Position numbers and translations under genes: made by a program
Shown here: in pieces, positions 1 through 5,171 of the stretch
Position numbering within the stretch: the stretch's first letter is position 1
Layout of the letters: each line of letters begins with the position of its first letter
Notes under the pieces: model-generated
Seen by the model: only the letters and a program-made list of their open reading frames with translations
Told to the model about the DNA's origin: nothing
Database searches by the model: none
Source: an uncultured Lachnospiraceae bacterium
GTDB taxonomy: Bacteria > Bacillota > Clostridia > Lachnospirales > Lachnospiraceae
Assembly: GCA_910585295.1 (NCBI GenBank)
Contig: CAJUDE010000053.1
Span: 1-25,759 of the forward strand
Direction of reading: 5' to 3'
DNA length: 25,759 bases

Positions 1-1
1 A

Positions 2-889
2 AACAAAAAGTATATTGGAATTTATGAGCATGGCGGGGAAGAAGTTGCGGGCGGCTGTGATGCCCTCATAGACGAAAGGACATTCTATAAAGTGCAAGAG
101 TTAATGGACAAGCGGAAAGCTGCGCCTGCTGCCTCAAAAGCCACTGTTGAATATCTCCTACAGGGGAAATTATACTGCGGTCATTGCGGTACGAATATGA
201 TTGCTGAAGCCGGACACGGAAAAAACGGAAAGACTTACTACTATTACACATGCAGGAAGCGCAGAAGAGAGCATACATGCGACAAGAAGAACGAAAAGAA
301 AGGTTATATTGAATGGTATGTTGTGGAGCAAACCGTAGAATATGTTTTGACACCAGAGCGCATAAAATATATAGCCGCCCAACTGGTAGCCCAGTATAAA
401 AAGGACTGCGGGCTTGACCGCATACAAGCGTATGAGAAACAGCTTAACAAAATAAACGCGGAAATAAGCCGCCTTGTCGATACCCTCGCTGTCTGCCCTG
501 CTGCCGCCCGCCAGCCAATCTTTGACAAAATGGAACAACTGGACGCAGAAAAGTCAACTGTTGAGATTGACCTTGCAAAACTCCGCATATCGGCAAAAGT
601 GCAGCTTACAGAAGAGCAAATTGTAGAATGGCTAAAGCAGTTCTGCAATGGTGATGCGCTTGACATAGATTTTCAGAAAAGAATTATTGATACATTCATA
701 AATTCAGTTTATCTGTATGATGATAAGGTTGTAATTTATTATAACATCAAAGGCGGGAAACAGATAAGCTATATAGAAATGCTGGATAGTACCGAAGAGC
801 CGCCATTTTCAGAAGATGCGCAAGCATCTTCTGGGTGTTCGGTTTTGAATTGCTCCGCCCATATGCAGATGCGCCGAAAACACATATAG
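2..889 (+). CDS. Large serine recombinase, C-terminal part (start outside window)
   Basis: The frame is open from the window edge, so only the C-terminal part of a TnpX/TndX-like large serine recombinase is present; the catalytic resolvase domain must lie to the left. The visible part begins in the recombinase domain (GCDALIDERTFYKVQ), continues into a zinc beta-ribbon with CGHCG and a second cysteine pair (C near YYYYTC, then HTC), and then a charged coiled-coil stretch (EKQLNKINAEISRLVDTL, DKMEQLDAEKST). Such enzymes excise and integrate clostridial transposons by serine-mediated recombination at a two-base crossover. The last residues (after about NCSA) are encoded by the antisense strand of the interrupted relaxase gene, so the natural C-terminus is probably set by the insertion site. 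This makes it the terminal gene of a second element inserted into the mobilisation gene at about 859. Family assignment is confident; the exact natural end is not. Confidence 0.88.
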   Translation, partial: NKKYIGIYEHGGEEVAGGCDALIDERTFYKVQELMDKRKAAPAASKATVEYLLQGKLYCGHCGTNMIAEAGHGKNGKTYYYYTCRKRRREHTCDKKNEKKGYIEWYVVEQTVEYVLTPERIKYIAAQLVAQYKKDCGLDRIQAYEKQLNKINAEISRLVDTLAVCPAAARQPIFDKMEQLDAEKSTVEIDLAKLRISAKVQLTEEQIVEWLKQFCNGDALDIDFQKRIIDTFINSVYLYDDKVVIYYNIKGGKQISYIEMLDSTEEPPFSEDAQASSGCSVLNCSAHMQMRRKHI

Positions 890-1237
890 ATTCGGATTTC
901 TTTTCTGAAAATCTTCCATAAATTCTATCAGTATATCTTTTGCAAGCTGTTCTTCTTCGCTTTTCGCATTCATATCATCTTTATTTCCAATCTGAAGAAT
1001 AACTTCATGAAACAACTTCTCCTGCTTGCTCTGCCTTATCTTCTCATAATAATCGTCAATCTTTCGGTCACTCCGTTTCTGCTTTGCATTGTAACGCTCC
1101 AACGCTTCATCAAATAATTCGTGATATACCTTTTTAATATCCAAATGACAGAACTCCACATTATATTTGCTTCGTTCCTTATCCACATTTTTTGCGCTGA
1201 AAGCTCTCGTATTATGGCTGACAGAACCTTTTCCCAT
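809..1237 (-). pseudogene. MobV/Pre-type relaxase, N-terminal fragment, interrupted
   Basis: Plasmid recombination/mobilisation relaxase of the Mob_Pre family, which nicks oriT to start transfer. The start MGKGSVSHNTRAF is typical of the family; a GGAGAGG lies about a dozen bases upstream, and a second ATG is one codon earlier. The reading matches the family through YVFSAHLHM (codon ending at 860). The family would continue with D-E-A-T-P-H-L-H, the metal-binding histidines, but the frame runs into GGAIQNRT and stops at 809. The sequence from about 859 leftwards belongs to the serine-recombinase element, so this is an insertion, not a drift mutation. The missing C-terminal part should lie beyond the left end of the serine element. 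The protein as it stands lacks part of the active site and should be inactive unless the inner element excises precisely. Confidence 0.85.
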
Positions 1238-1577
1238 CATACCGCTAATTGTCCTCTCCAATGACCTCACACCTTCCTATCTTCTCTATTCTTATCTGCT
1301 ATTTTTGTGCCGATAGGCACAGCCTTTGTTACTTTCTGCGAAAGTAACGCAAAAGCACTTTCGACACGCTCCACTTTATCAAAAGTGCCTTTGCGCCCTG
1401 CCGGGGGCATTGCCACGCTTACGCTGGCAAATAGCTTCGCCTTTTCGTCTACTCATTTCATCCATGCGAAAGCGCATCTCAATCAAGTCCGCAACAATGC
1501 AAAGTCTATATATTTTGCAACCTTGCAATATTCATCTCCGCAAAATCTTTATAATCTGCATTGTTGCGTTCTTCCTT
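1238..1577. other. Candidate oriT region with stacked inverted repeats
   Basis: About 340 bases without a gene, between the divergently placed start of the relaxase gene and the end of the RepA-like gene. It holds three hairpins in a row: GTGCC-gata-GGCAC (1307-1320), GTTACTTTC-tgc-GAAAGTAAC (1328-1348), and a 14-base arm at 1348-1361 pairing with 1382-1395 with one mismatch around a 20-base loop containing ACACGCTCCACTTTATC. A fourth small hairpin, TTGCCA-cgcttacgc-TGGCAA, follows at about 1410-1430. MobV elements keep oriT immediately upstream of mob, with inverted repeats next to the nick, so this is the expected place. The nick site cannot be read off with certainty. Confidence 0.55.
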
Positions 1578-2558
1578 TTATTCCGGCTTGACCTTATCCA
1601 ATTCCCAATACCAAGAATTGTTTATCTTCTTCGCCCGAATACCAAGCTCCCTTTTGGCATTCTCCAATGTCCTCTTTGAAATTCCTTGCTCGTCCGCCAT
1701 ATCAAAAATCTCATTGCTCTGAACTGCATCAGAAGTCAAAGCCAGTTCCCTAAGCAATCGCTTCGCCTGTTCCATTTTATTTGCTTTTGGCGCAATACCA
1801 CCCAATACTTCGTCAACAGTAATCTCATAATCTCCAATCCAAGAAAAACCGTCCTCTGATAACTGAAATGCTTTCGGATGTCCGAATGCCGCCAAATTGT
1901 TCTTAATCTGAATAACTGCCCTAATATTCGGCTCACCTTCCACCCTCCCAACTAACAATACACTCCTTGCAACTGCAAAGAAATCAATCGAACCCATGCC
2001 CCGATACGCAGCCTTGTTTCCTGCTGCTTTATTCATGTGACCGATAAGAACGATTGCACACTGATATTTCTCTGCTAATGCTCCCAATTTCTTTGTCATA
2101 TCCCTTGCTTCATTTGCTCTGTTCATATCCATACCGCCACCAAGATATGCCTGTATTGGATCTAAAATTAACATTCTTGCTTTCGTCTGCACAATCGCCT
2201 TTTCCAATCGTTCATCAACCATAGATAAAGATTTTTCCTTTTCATCAATAACCAATATCCTCTCACAGTCTGCTCCTGCCAGTTCCAATCTTGGTTTAAC
2301 TGTATCTGCCAAACCATCTTCCGCACTCTGATAAATTACATTCACTGGCTCAGACAATTTCATCTCACTGTCTAATCCCTCTCCCTTTGATAGCCATGCC
2401 GCTATATTCAGCACAAGCGTTGTTTTTCCATCGCCCGGATCGCCTTGAATGATTGTCAGCTTTCCATAGGGGATAAACGGATACCACAACCAAGAAACTT
2501 CCTGCGACTGTATCTCCGACATTTTTATCATCTGTAACCCATTTTTTGTTTCTTCCAT
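1578..2558 (-). CDS. RepA-like AAA ATPase (AAA_25, RecA-fold helicase/primase-type)
   Basis: RecA-fold ATPase of the kind found in small mobile elements and plasmids beside a Mob gene, probably a hexameric RepA-like replicative helicase. From the start used here, Walker A is GDPGDGKTT (about residues 39-47) and Walker B is MLILDPIQAYL (about 129-139); a GHMNKAAGNKAAYRGMGSIDF sensor-like segment follows. The C-terminal 70 residues look like a winged helix (NEIFDMADEQGISKRTLENAKRELGI), a common DNA-binding tail. The start is uncertain: GGAGGG lies a few bases before ATG 2558, in-frame ATG codons also occur at 2570 and 2561, and the frame can extend to a TTG at 2576. It lies downstream of the integrase on the same strand, with 91 bases between them, so the element may replicate briefly after excision. 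The function in replication is inferred from family and context. Confidence 0.8.
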   Translation of the reverse strand: MEETKNGLQMIKMSEIQSQEVSWLWYPFIPYGKLTIIQGDPGDGKTTLVLNIAAWLSKGEGLDSEMKLSEPVNVIYQSAEDGLADTVKPRLELAGADCERILVIDEKEKSLSMVDERLEKAIVQTKARMLILDPIQAYLGGGMDMNRANEARDMTKKLGALAEKYQCAIVLIGHMNKAAGNKAAYRGMGSIDFFAVARSVLLVGRVEGEPNIRAVIQIKNNLAAFGHPKAFQLSEDGFSWIGDYEITVDEVLGGIAPKANKMEQAKRLLRELALTSDAVQSNEIFDMADEQGISKRTLENAKRELGIRAKKINNSWYWELDKVKPE

Positions 2559-2597
2559 CATGCCCTCCATTTTCAAAAAATCATTGTCGTTGGAAGA

Positions 2598-2640
2598 AAC
2601 CTCTGCTATACTTGTATTGTGATTACTGATAACAGAGGTT
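2598..2640. repeat. Inverted repeat AACCTCTG/CAGAGGTT in int-repA gap
   Basis: Eight-base perfect arms (2598-2605 and 2633-2640) lie upstream of the RepA-like gene. On the minus strand a weak promoter-like pair, TTATCA and TATAGC separated by 16 bases, falls between the arms. It may be an operator or part of a replication origin read by the neighbouring RepA-like protein; no function is proven. Confidence 0.4.
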
Positions 2641-2649
2641 TTCCAGTTA

Positions 2650-3735
2650 TCATAAGTCCTGACAGTTGCCGCTGTTAGGGCTTATTTTTTGTTGGTTCAA
2701 CATATCCGCCACTTGCCTTTGTTGGTTAGGATACAAATGCCCATACGTGTTCAATGTGATTTTTATATCCTTATGCCCTAACCGCTCTTTAATAATCAAC
2801 GGTTGTACGCCTTGATTGATGAGATACGCTACGCTGCTGTGGCGAATATCATGGACACGTATCTTTTTCACTCCTGCCTTTTCCGCTTGCCGCTTCAATT
2901 TATGCTGTAATGCTTCTGCAACAATAGGGAAAATACGCTCATTATCCGGCAGCTCATATAACTTATCCACATATTCTTTTATTTCCTGTGTCAAGAATTC
3001 TGGCAACTCGATTACTCGCACAGATTGTTCCGTTTTAGGGGCGGTAATCACATCTCTCCTTTCCGTCCGATAATAAGTCTTCGTGATGCTCATACGGTTG
3101 TTCTGAAAATCTACATCTGATTTTGTCAAGGCAAGTAGTTCTCCTTCCCTAATTCCCGTCCAGAACAGAATTTCAAAAATCACATAATAGCGGCTCCCAA
3201 CCTCAATCGTACTGATAAACTTGTCGTATTCCTCTTTCGTCCAAAAGTCTAACTTATCCGCATCCGGCTTTCCCATCTTTTTCACTCTCTTGCATGGATT
3301 GTTCGACAAATTGTAAATACTGCTTGCATGAGTGAATAATGCAGTGATCTGATTTTGCACCATGCGAAGATAGGTCTGCGCATACCCTTTTTCCCTCATT
3401 GTGTTCTGCCACTGGATAATATCTGACGGAGTAATCTCATTCATTTTCTTATTTTCAAAATACGGAAGAATATGAGCTTCTATCATGTATCTTTTATTCT
3501 TGATTGAACGTTCTTTCAGCTCGCCTTCCTTATCCCGAAAATAAATGTCAACAAACGCTCCCAATGCCATATCCATATTGGCATTAGCGGATAATTTGAA
3601 ATTATTTTCCCACTCCAATGCTTCTTTCTTTGTTTTAAACCCACGTTTTTGCTTTTTCTTCTTGTTACCCTGCCAATCCTCATAATAGAACAGGCTTAGC
3701 CAAGTATTCCTTTTTTCATCCTTATATGCCGGCAT
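2650..3735 (-). CDS. int: Tn916-type tyrosine recombinase (integrase)
   Basis: Site-specific integrase that inserts and excises the element by strand exchange through a tyrosine-DNA link. The start at 3735 (MPAYKDEKRN) gives 361 residues and is fixed by AAGGAGGG seven bases upstream; the longer open frame upstream is ignored. The N-terminal 45 residues are an arm-site DNA-binding domain (WLSLFYYEDWQGNKKKKQKRGF), followed by a SAM-like core-binding domain (about 60-150) and the catalytic domain. Catalytic residues visible are R196 (GIREGEL), K234 (TAPKTEQ), H295 and R298 (HDIRH), H321 (LGHKD) and the nucleophile Y331 (LNTYGHLYP). It sits directly downstream of xis, probably in one transcript. 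The arm domain agrees with the tandem 11-base repeats at 4970-5013. The gene appears intact. Confidence 0.95.
   Translation of the reverse strand: MPAYKDEKRNTWLSLFYYEDWQGNKKKKQKRGFKTKKEALEWENNFKLSANANMDMALGAFVDIYFRDKEGELKERSIKNKRYMIEAHILPYFENKKMNEITPSDIIQWQNTMREKGYAQTYLRMVQNQITALFTHASSIYNLSNNPCKRVKKMGKPDADKLDFWTKEEYDKFISTIEVGSRYYVIFEILFWTGIREGELLALTKSDVDFQNNRMSITKTYYRTERRDVITAPKTEQSVRVIELPEFLTQEIKEYVDKLYELPDNERIFPIVAEALQHKLKRQAEKAGVKKIRVHDIRHSSVAYLINQGVQPLIIKERLGHKDIKITLNTYGHLYPNQQRQVADMLNQQKISPNSGNCQDL
2652..2690 (+). terminator. Plus-directed terminator overlapping the 3' end of int
   Basis: A 14-base stem (2652-2665 with 2672-2685, loop TTGCCG) is followed by six T residues on the plus strand. 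Two positions pair only as G-U, and only in the plus-strand RNA; in the minus-strand RNA they would be A-C mismatches and no U-run follows. The hairpin therefore seems built to stop transcription running rightwards, antisense to the integrase. Confidence 0.6.
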
Positions 3736-3748
3736 CTGTTTTCCCTCC

Positions 3749-3943
3749 TTATGCTGTCTGCACTGTTTGATAACCGTAGAACTTCTTTTCCCAAAACGCT
3801 CTTGGAACTTTCCCTGCCACAATAATAAAGCCGGATTTCTCCAATTCCTCGTTAAGTTGACGAATGACCTTATAAGCGTGTCCTTTAGAAATTCCTAACT
3901 CATTAGCCACATCTTCCGCATCCATTAAGTAATTTGATTTCAT
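3749..3943 (-). CDS. xis: Excisionase-like small DNA-binding protein
   Basis: A 64-residue protein with one helix-turn-helix (MDAEDVANELGISKGHAYKVIRQLNEEL, residues 7-34), of the MerR/excisionase type. It is encoded 13 bases upstream of the integrase start and preceded by AAGGAGG with good spacing to ATG 3943. Proteins of this size and place in Tn916-like and smaller clostridial elements bend the element ends to favour excision. The C-terminal half (VPRAFWEKKFYGYQ) resembles the usual tail of these proteins. It is transcribed from the strong minus-strand promoter at 3999-4027. Function is inferred from position and fold; a purely regulatory role is possible. Confidence 0.82.
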   Translation of the reverse strand: MKSNYLMDAEDVANELGISKGHAYKVIRQLNEELEKSGFIIVAGKVPRAFWEKKFYGYQTVQTA

Positions 3944-3969
3944 ATAGTCCTCCTTAAAATTTGAATTTT

Positions 3970-4058
3970 AATAGAAATATTTAATTTCTTGTATTTTCAT
4001 CATAATATTTGTTTTTAGATATGTCAAGCAAAAATATTAAAATTTGAATATTTCTATT
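3970..4058. promoter_or_regulatory. Inverted operator-like pair between xis and the XRE gene
   Basis: The 12-base word AATAGAAATATT occurs at 3970-3981 and in inverse orientation at 4047-4058, each flanked by AAATTTGAA-like sequence. One copy lies in the leader of xis, the other near the -35 position of the XRE promoter. This is the arrangement expected for a phage-like repressor that controls both directions, presumably the adjacent XRE protein. Confidence 0.55.
3999..4027 (-). promoter_or_regulatory. Sigma-A promoter for xis-int
   Basis: On the minus strand, TTGACA (4027-4022) and TATGAT (4004-3999) are separated by exactly 17 bases, giving a start near 3992 and a leader of about 50 nt before xis. 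It is a strong consensus match for a gene pair usually kept silent, which fits control by the divergent repressor. Confidence 0.8.
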
Positions 4059-4078
4059 TATTATTATTGAAAATGTGA

Positions 4079-4084
4079 TATAAT
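4079..4084 (+). promoter_or_regulatory. -10 element for the XRE gene
   Basis: A perfect TATAAT lies 29 bases before the ATG. The -35 region is poor (TTTATT at 4057-4062, 16-base spacing) and overlaps the second operator-like copy, suggesting autoregulation. Confidence 0.55.
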
Positions 4085-4112
4085 GATTAAAAATCCAATG
4101 TGAGGTGAGAAT

Positions 4113-4613
4113 ATGCGAATAGCGCATTATTTACATGTAGACAAACGTTTGAAATCTTTTCGTATGGGAGCTGATATGTCCCAAAAAGAAATGGCTGCTA
4201 AGTTAGAGTTATCTGTTCCGACCTATTCTAATTATGAAAATGGCTATAGTGAACCGCCTATGGAAGTAATACAAAAGTTTTGTTCCATTATAGGCATCAA
4301 AGAAGATTTGTTTTTTGGATATACAATCAAGCCTAGCGAAGAATTGAGCATTAACACATATTCAGATATTTTAAAGGTAATAATGGAATTGATAAGAGCA
4401 GGTATTCCTGTAGAATGCTCCACCTCTGTCAACACAGCGACTAGGCGCTTAGTTGCATCCATTAGCATAGAAAGTCCACAGATTGCATCTCTTGTATCTC
4501 GTTGGAATGAATTGAACAAAGAATTAGAGAGTGAAAAAATTGATAATGATGAATATAATATATGGATAGATAGTCTGATGAACTCATTTAATATTCCAGT
4601 AGAGAACTATTAA
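4113..4613 (+). CDS. XRE-family transcriptional regulator
   Basis: A 166-residue cI/XRE-type regulator. The HTH covers about residues 13-66 (LKSFRMGADMSQKEMAAKLELSVPTY is its first half, ending in the usual SNYENG). The C-terminal 100 residues do not match a domain I recognise and probably serve for dimerisation; there is no S24 peptidase motif (no S/K dyad region), so SOS-type self-cleavage is not suggested. The start is set by GAGGTGAG before ATG 4113. It is transcribed divergently from xis-int with a shared, operator-containing gap, so it is the likely switch between quiescence and excision. It is intact. Confidence 0.88.
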   Translation: MRIAHYLHVDKRLKSFRMGADMSQKEMAAKLELSVPTYSNYENGYSEPPMEVIQKFCSIIGIKEDLFFGYTIKPSEELSINTYSDILKVIMELIRAGIPVECSTSVNTATRRLVASISIESPQIASLVSRWNELNKELESEKIDNDEYNIWIDSLMNSFNIPVENY

Positions 4614-4650
4614 CAGATTAGGGAATAGCTTAATCTTTATTTGGTTATAC

Positions 4651-4679
4651 TTGAACTTGCCAATAGCGTATGTTATAGT
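4651..4679 (+). promoter_or_regulatory. Promoter of the antitoxin-like RNA
   Basis: TTGAAC (4651-4656), a 17-base spacer, then TATAGT (4674-4679), with TG two bases before the -10. The predicted start is near 4686. No open reading frame of any size follows before the terminator at 4734-4763, so this promoter appears dedicated to a short untranslated RNA. Confidence 0.78.
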
Positions 4680-4695
4680 ATGCATAGTGGCAGAG

Positions 4696-4722
4696 ATGAA
4701 ACAAATAGTTCTACACTAAGCC
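4696..4722 (+). repeat. Direct repeats DRa/DRb, copy in the antitoxin RNA
   Basis: ATGAAACAAA (4696-4705) and ACTAAGCC (4715-4722) with nine bases between. They match the copy over the peptide start. Confidence 0.8.
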
Positions 4723-4733
4723 AAAGCGAAAAC

Positions 4734-4763
4734 CCAGAGAGGGGCAACTCTCTGGTTTTTTTT
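4734..4763. terminator. Shared bidirectional terminator of the toxin-antitoxin locus
   Basis: Perfect eight-base stem CCAGAGAG/CTCTCTGG (4734-4741 and 4748-4755) with loop GGGCAA. Eight T residues follow on the plus strand (4756-4763); on the minus strand four U residues follow in the other direction. It can end both the antitoxin-like RNA and the convergent peptide mRNA, so both RNAs would carry complementary terminal hairpins. Confidence 0.82.
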
Positions 4764-4793
4764 GCGTTTTATAGTTACGTTAAACTAGGCTGA

Positions 4794-4886
4794 TCACTTG
4801 TTGCAATTTTCATCTAACCATTTACAGATAACATGAATAATAACACCTGCTATGACAGCAATCAATAATGAAACAAAAGATTCCAT
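4794..4886 (-). CDS. Small hydrophobic peptide, candidate Fst-like type I toxin (30 aa)
   Basis: Thirty residues: a short start (MES), a membrane helix (FVSLLIAVIAGVIIHVIC, residues 4-21) and a polar tail (KWLDENCNK). This is the layout of Fst/Ldr/TxpA-type toxins, which insert in the membrane when made in excess. ATG 4886 has a strong site (GGAAGGGGG) seven bases upstream. The mRNA would begin near 4926, so its 5' end forms a hairpin (4905-4925), and it ends at the shared terminator. The spacer between the ribosome site and AUG (GGCUUAGU) is exactly complementary to a word in the convergent RNA. It sits at the tuf-side end of the mobile element, a usual place for a maintenance module. I see no close match to the Fst sequence itself, so it may be a separate branch. 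An unrelated small membrane protein is the alternative. Confidence 0.72.
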   Translation of the reverse strand: MESFVSLLIAVIAGVIIHVICKWLDENCNK

Positions 4887-4895
4887 AACTAAGCC
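4868..4895 (+). repeat. Direct repeats DRa/DRb, copy over the peptide start codon
   Basis: ATGAAACAAA (4868-4877) covers codons 4-7 of the peptide and ACTAAGCC (4888-4895) covers the spacer between its ribosome binding site and ATG. Ten bases separate them. Confidence 0.8.
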
Positions 4896-4904
4896 CCCTT
4901 CCTA

Positions 4905-4925
4905 TTACCAATATCCGGGTGGTAA
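4905..4925 (-). promoter_or_regulatory. 5' leader hairpin of the toxin-like mRNA
   Basis: TTACCA and TGGTAA pair around a nine-base loop, three bases before the ribosome binding site and at the predicted 5' end of the transcript. In Fst-type mRNAs a 5' hairpin stabilises the message and helps hide the ribosome site; the same role is inferred here. Confidence 0.55.
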
Positions 4926-4932
4926 CGATATA

Positions 4933-4962
4933 AGTATATATCACCTAATGCTTAATTTTCAC
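4933..4962 (-). promoter_or_regulatory. Probable promoter of the toxin-like mRNA
   Basis: On the minus strand GTGAAA (4962-4957) and TATACT (4938-4933) are separated by 18 bases, predicting a start near 4926. The -35 is a 4/6 match and the -10 a 5/6 match, so it is weaker-looking than the opposing RNA promoter. Confidence 0.5.
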
Positions 4963-4969
4963 TATCATG

Positions 4970-5013
4970 TTTCTGTCTTGTTTCTGCCATATTTCTATCA
5001 TTTTTCTGCCATA
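4970..5013. repeat. Four tandem 11-base repeats, probable integrase arm sites
   Basis: Units TTTCTGTCTTG, TTTCTGCCATA, TTTCTATCATT and TTTCTGCCATA follow one another without gaps. Tn916-family integrases bind 11-base direct repeats near the element ends through their N-terminal domain, and the integrase here has that domain. They therefore mark the tuf-side end region of the element. Confidence 0.6.
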
Positions 5014-5115
5014 TACCTATTACGTACTTTTTTAATATTATCATATTAAACAGAAAAAAATTATCTTTTAGAACCATATTAGAACCACATAGCATTTTAG
5101 AATTGTTCTGCAACG
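5014..5115. other. Probable element/chromosome junction region
   Basis: Very A+T-rich sequence with a second tandem pair of 11-base units, TTAGAACCATA and TTAGAACCACA (5068-5089), and a third partial TTTAGAA at about 5096-5102. The element end should lie here, before the tuf terminator, but the crossover cannot be fixed because the other end is outside the window. Confidence 0.45.
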
Positions 5116-5149
5116 TAAAAAGGCTTTCGGAGAAATCTCCGAAAGCCTT
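5116..5149 (-). terminator. tuf terminator
   Basis: A perfect 14-base stem (5120-5133 with 5136-5149, two-base loop) lies 22 bases after the tuf stop and is followed by five U residues on the minus strand. It has been left intact by the nearby integration. Confidence 0.92.
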
Positions 5150-5171
5150 GAATTTACTGAATAAATTATAA

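Larger units (their letters stand above)
4686..4763 (+). ncRNA. Candidate type I antitoxin RNA (RNAII-like), about 78 nt
   Basis: Runs from the predicted start near 4686 to the T-run of the hairpin. It holds two words, ATGAAACAAA (4696-4705) and ACTAAGCC (4715-4722), both found again on the plus strand across the start of the convergent small peptide gene (4868-4877 and 4888-4895) with almost the same spacing, nine versus ten bases. Since that gene is read from the minus strand, the RNA is complementary to its mRNA at the Shine-Dalgarno/AUG spacer and at codons 4-7. The pairing in trans from a convergent, non-overlapping repeat pair is the design of RNAII of the enterococcal par locus. The RNA is predicted, not observed. 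Confidence 0.72.

Noticed and set aside
4852..5049. Plus-strand open frame of 65 codons at the element end
   Set aside because: It is antisense to the small peptide gene and its leader, crosses the tandem repeats, and has no ribosome binding site.
4970..5089. Possible CRISPR array from short repeats
   Set aside because: Units are 11 bases, gapless or in a pair, without unique spacers, and no cas gene is near. Integrase arm sites explain them better.
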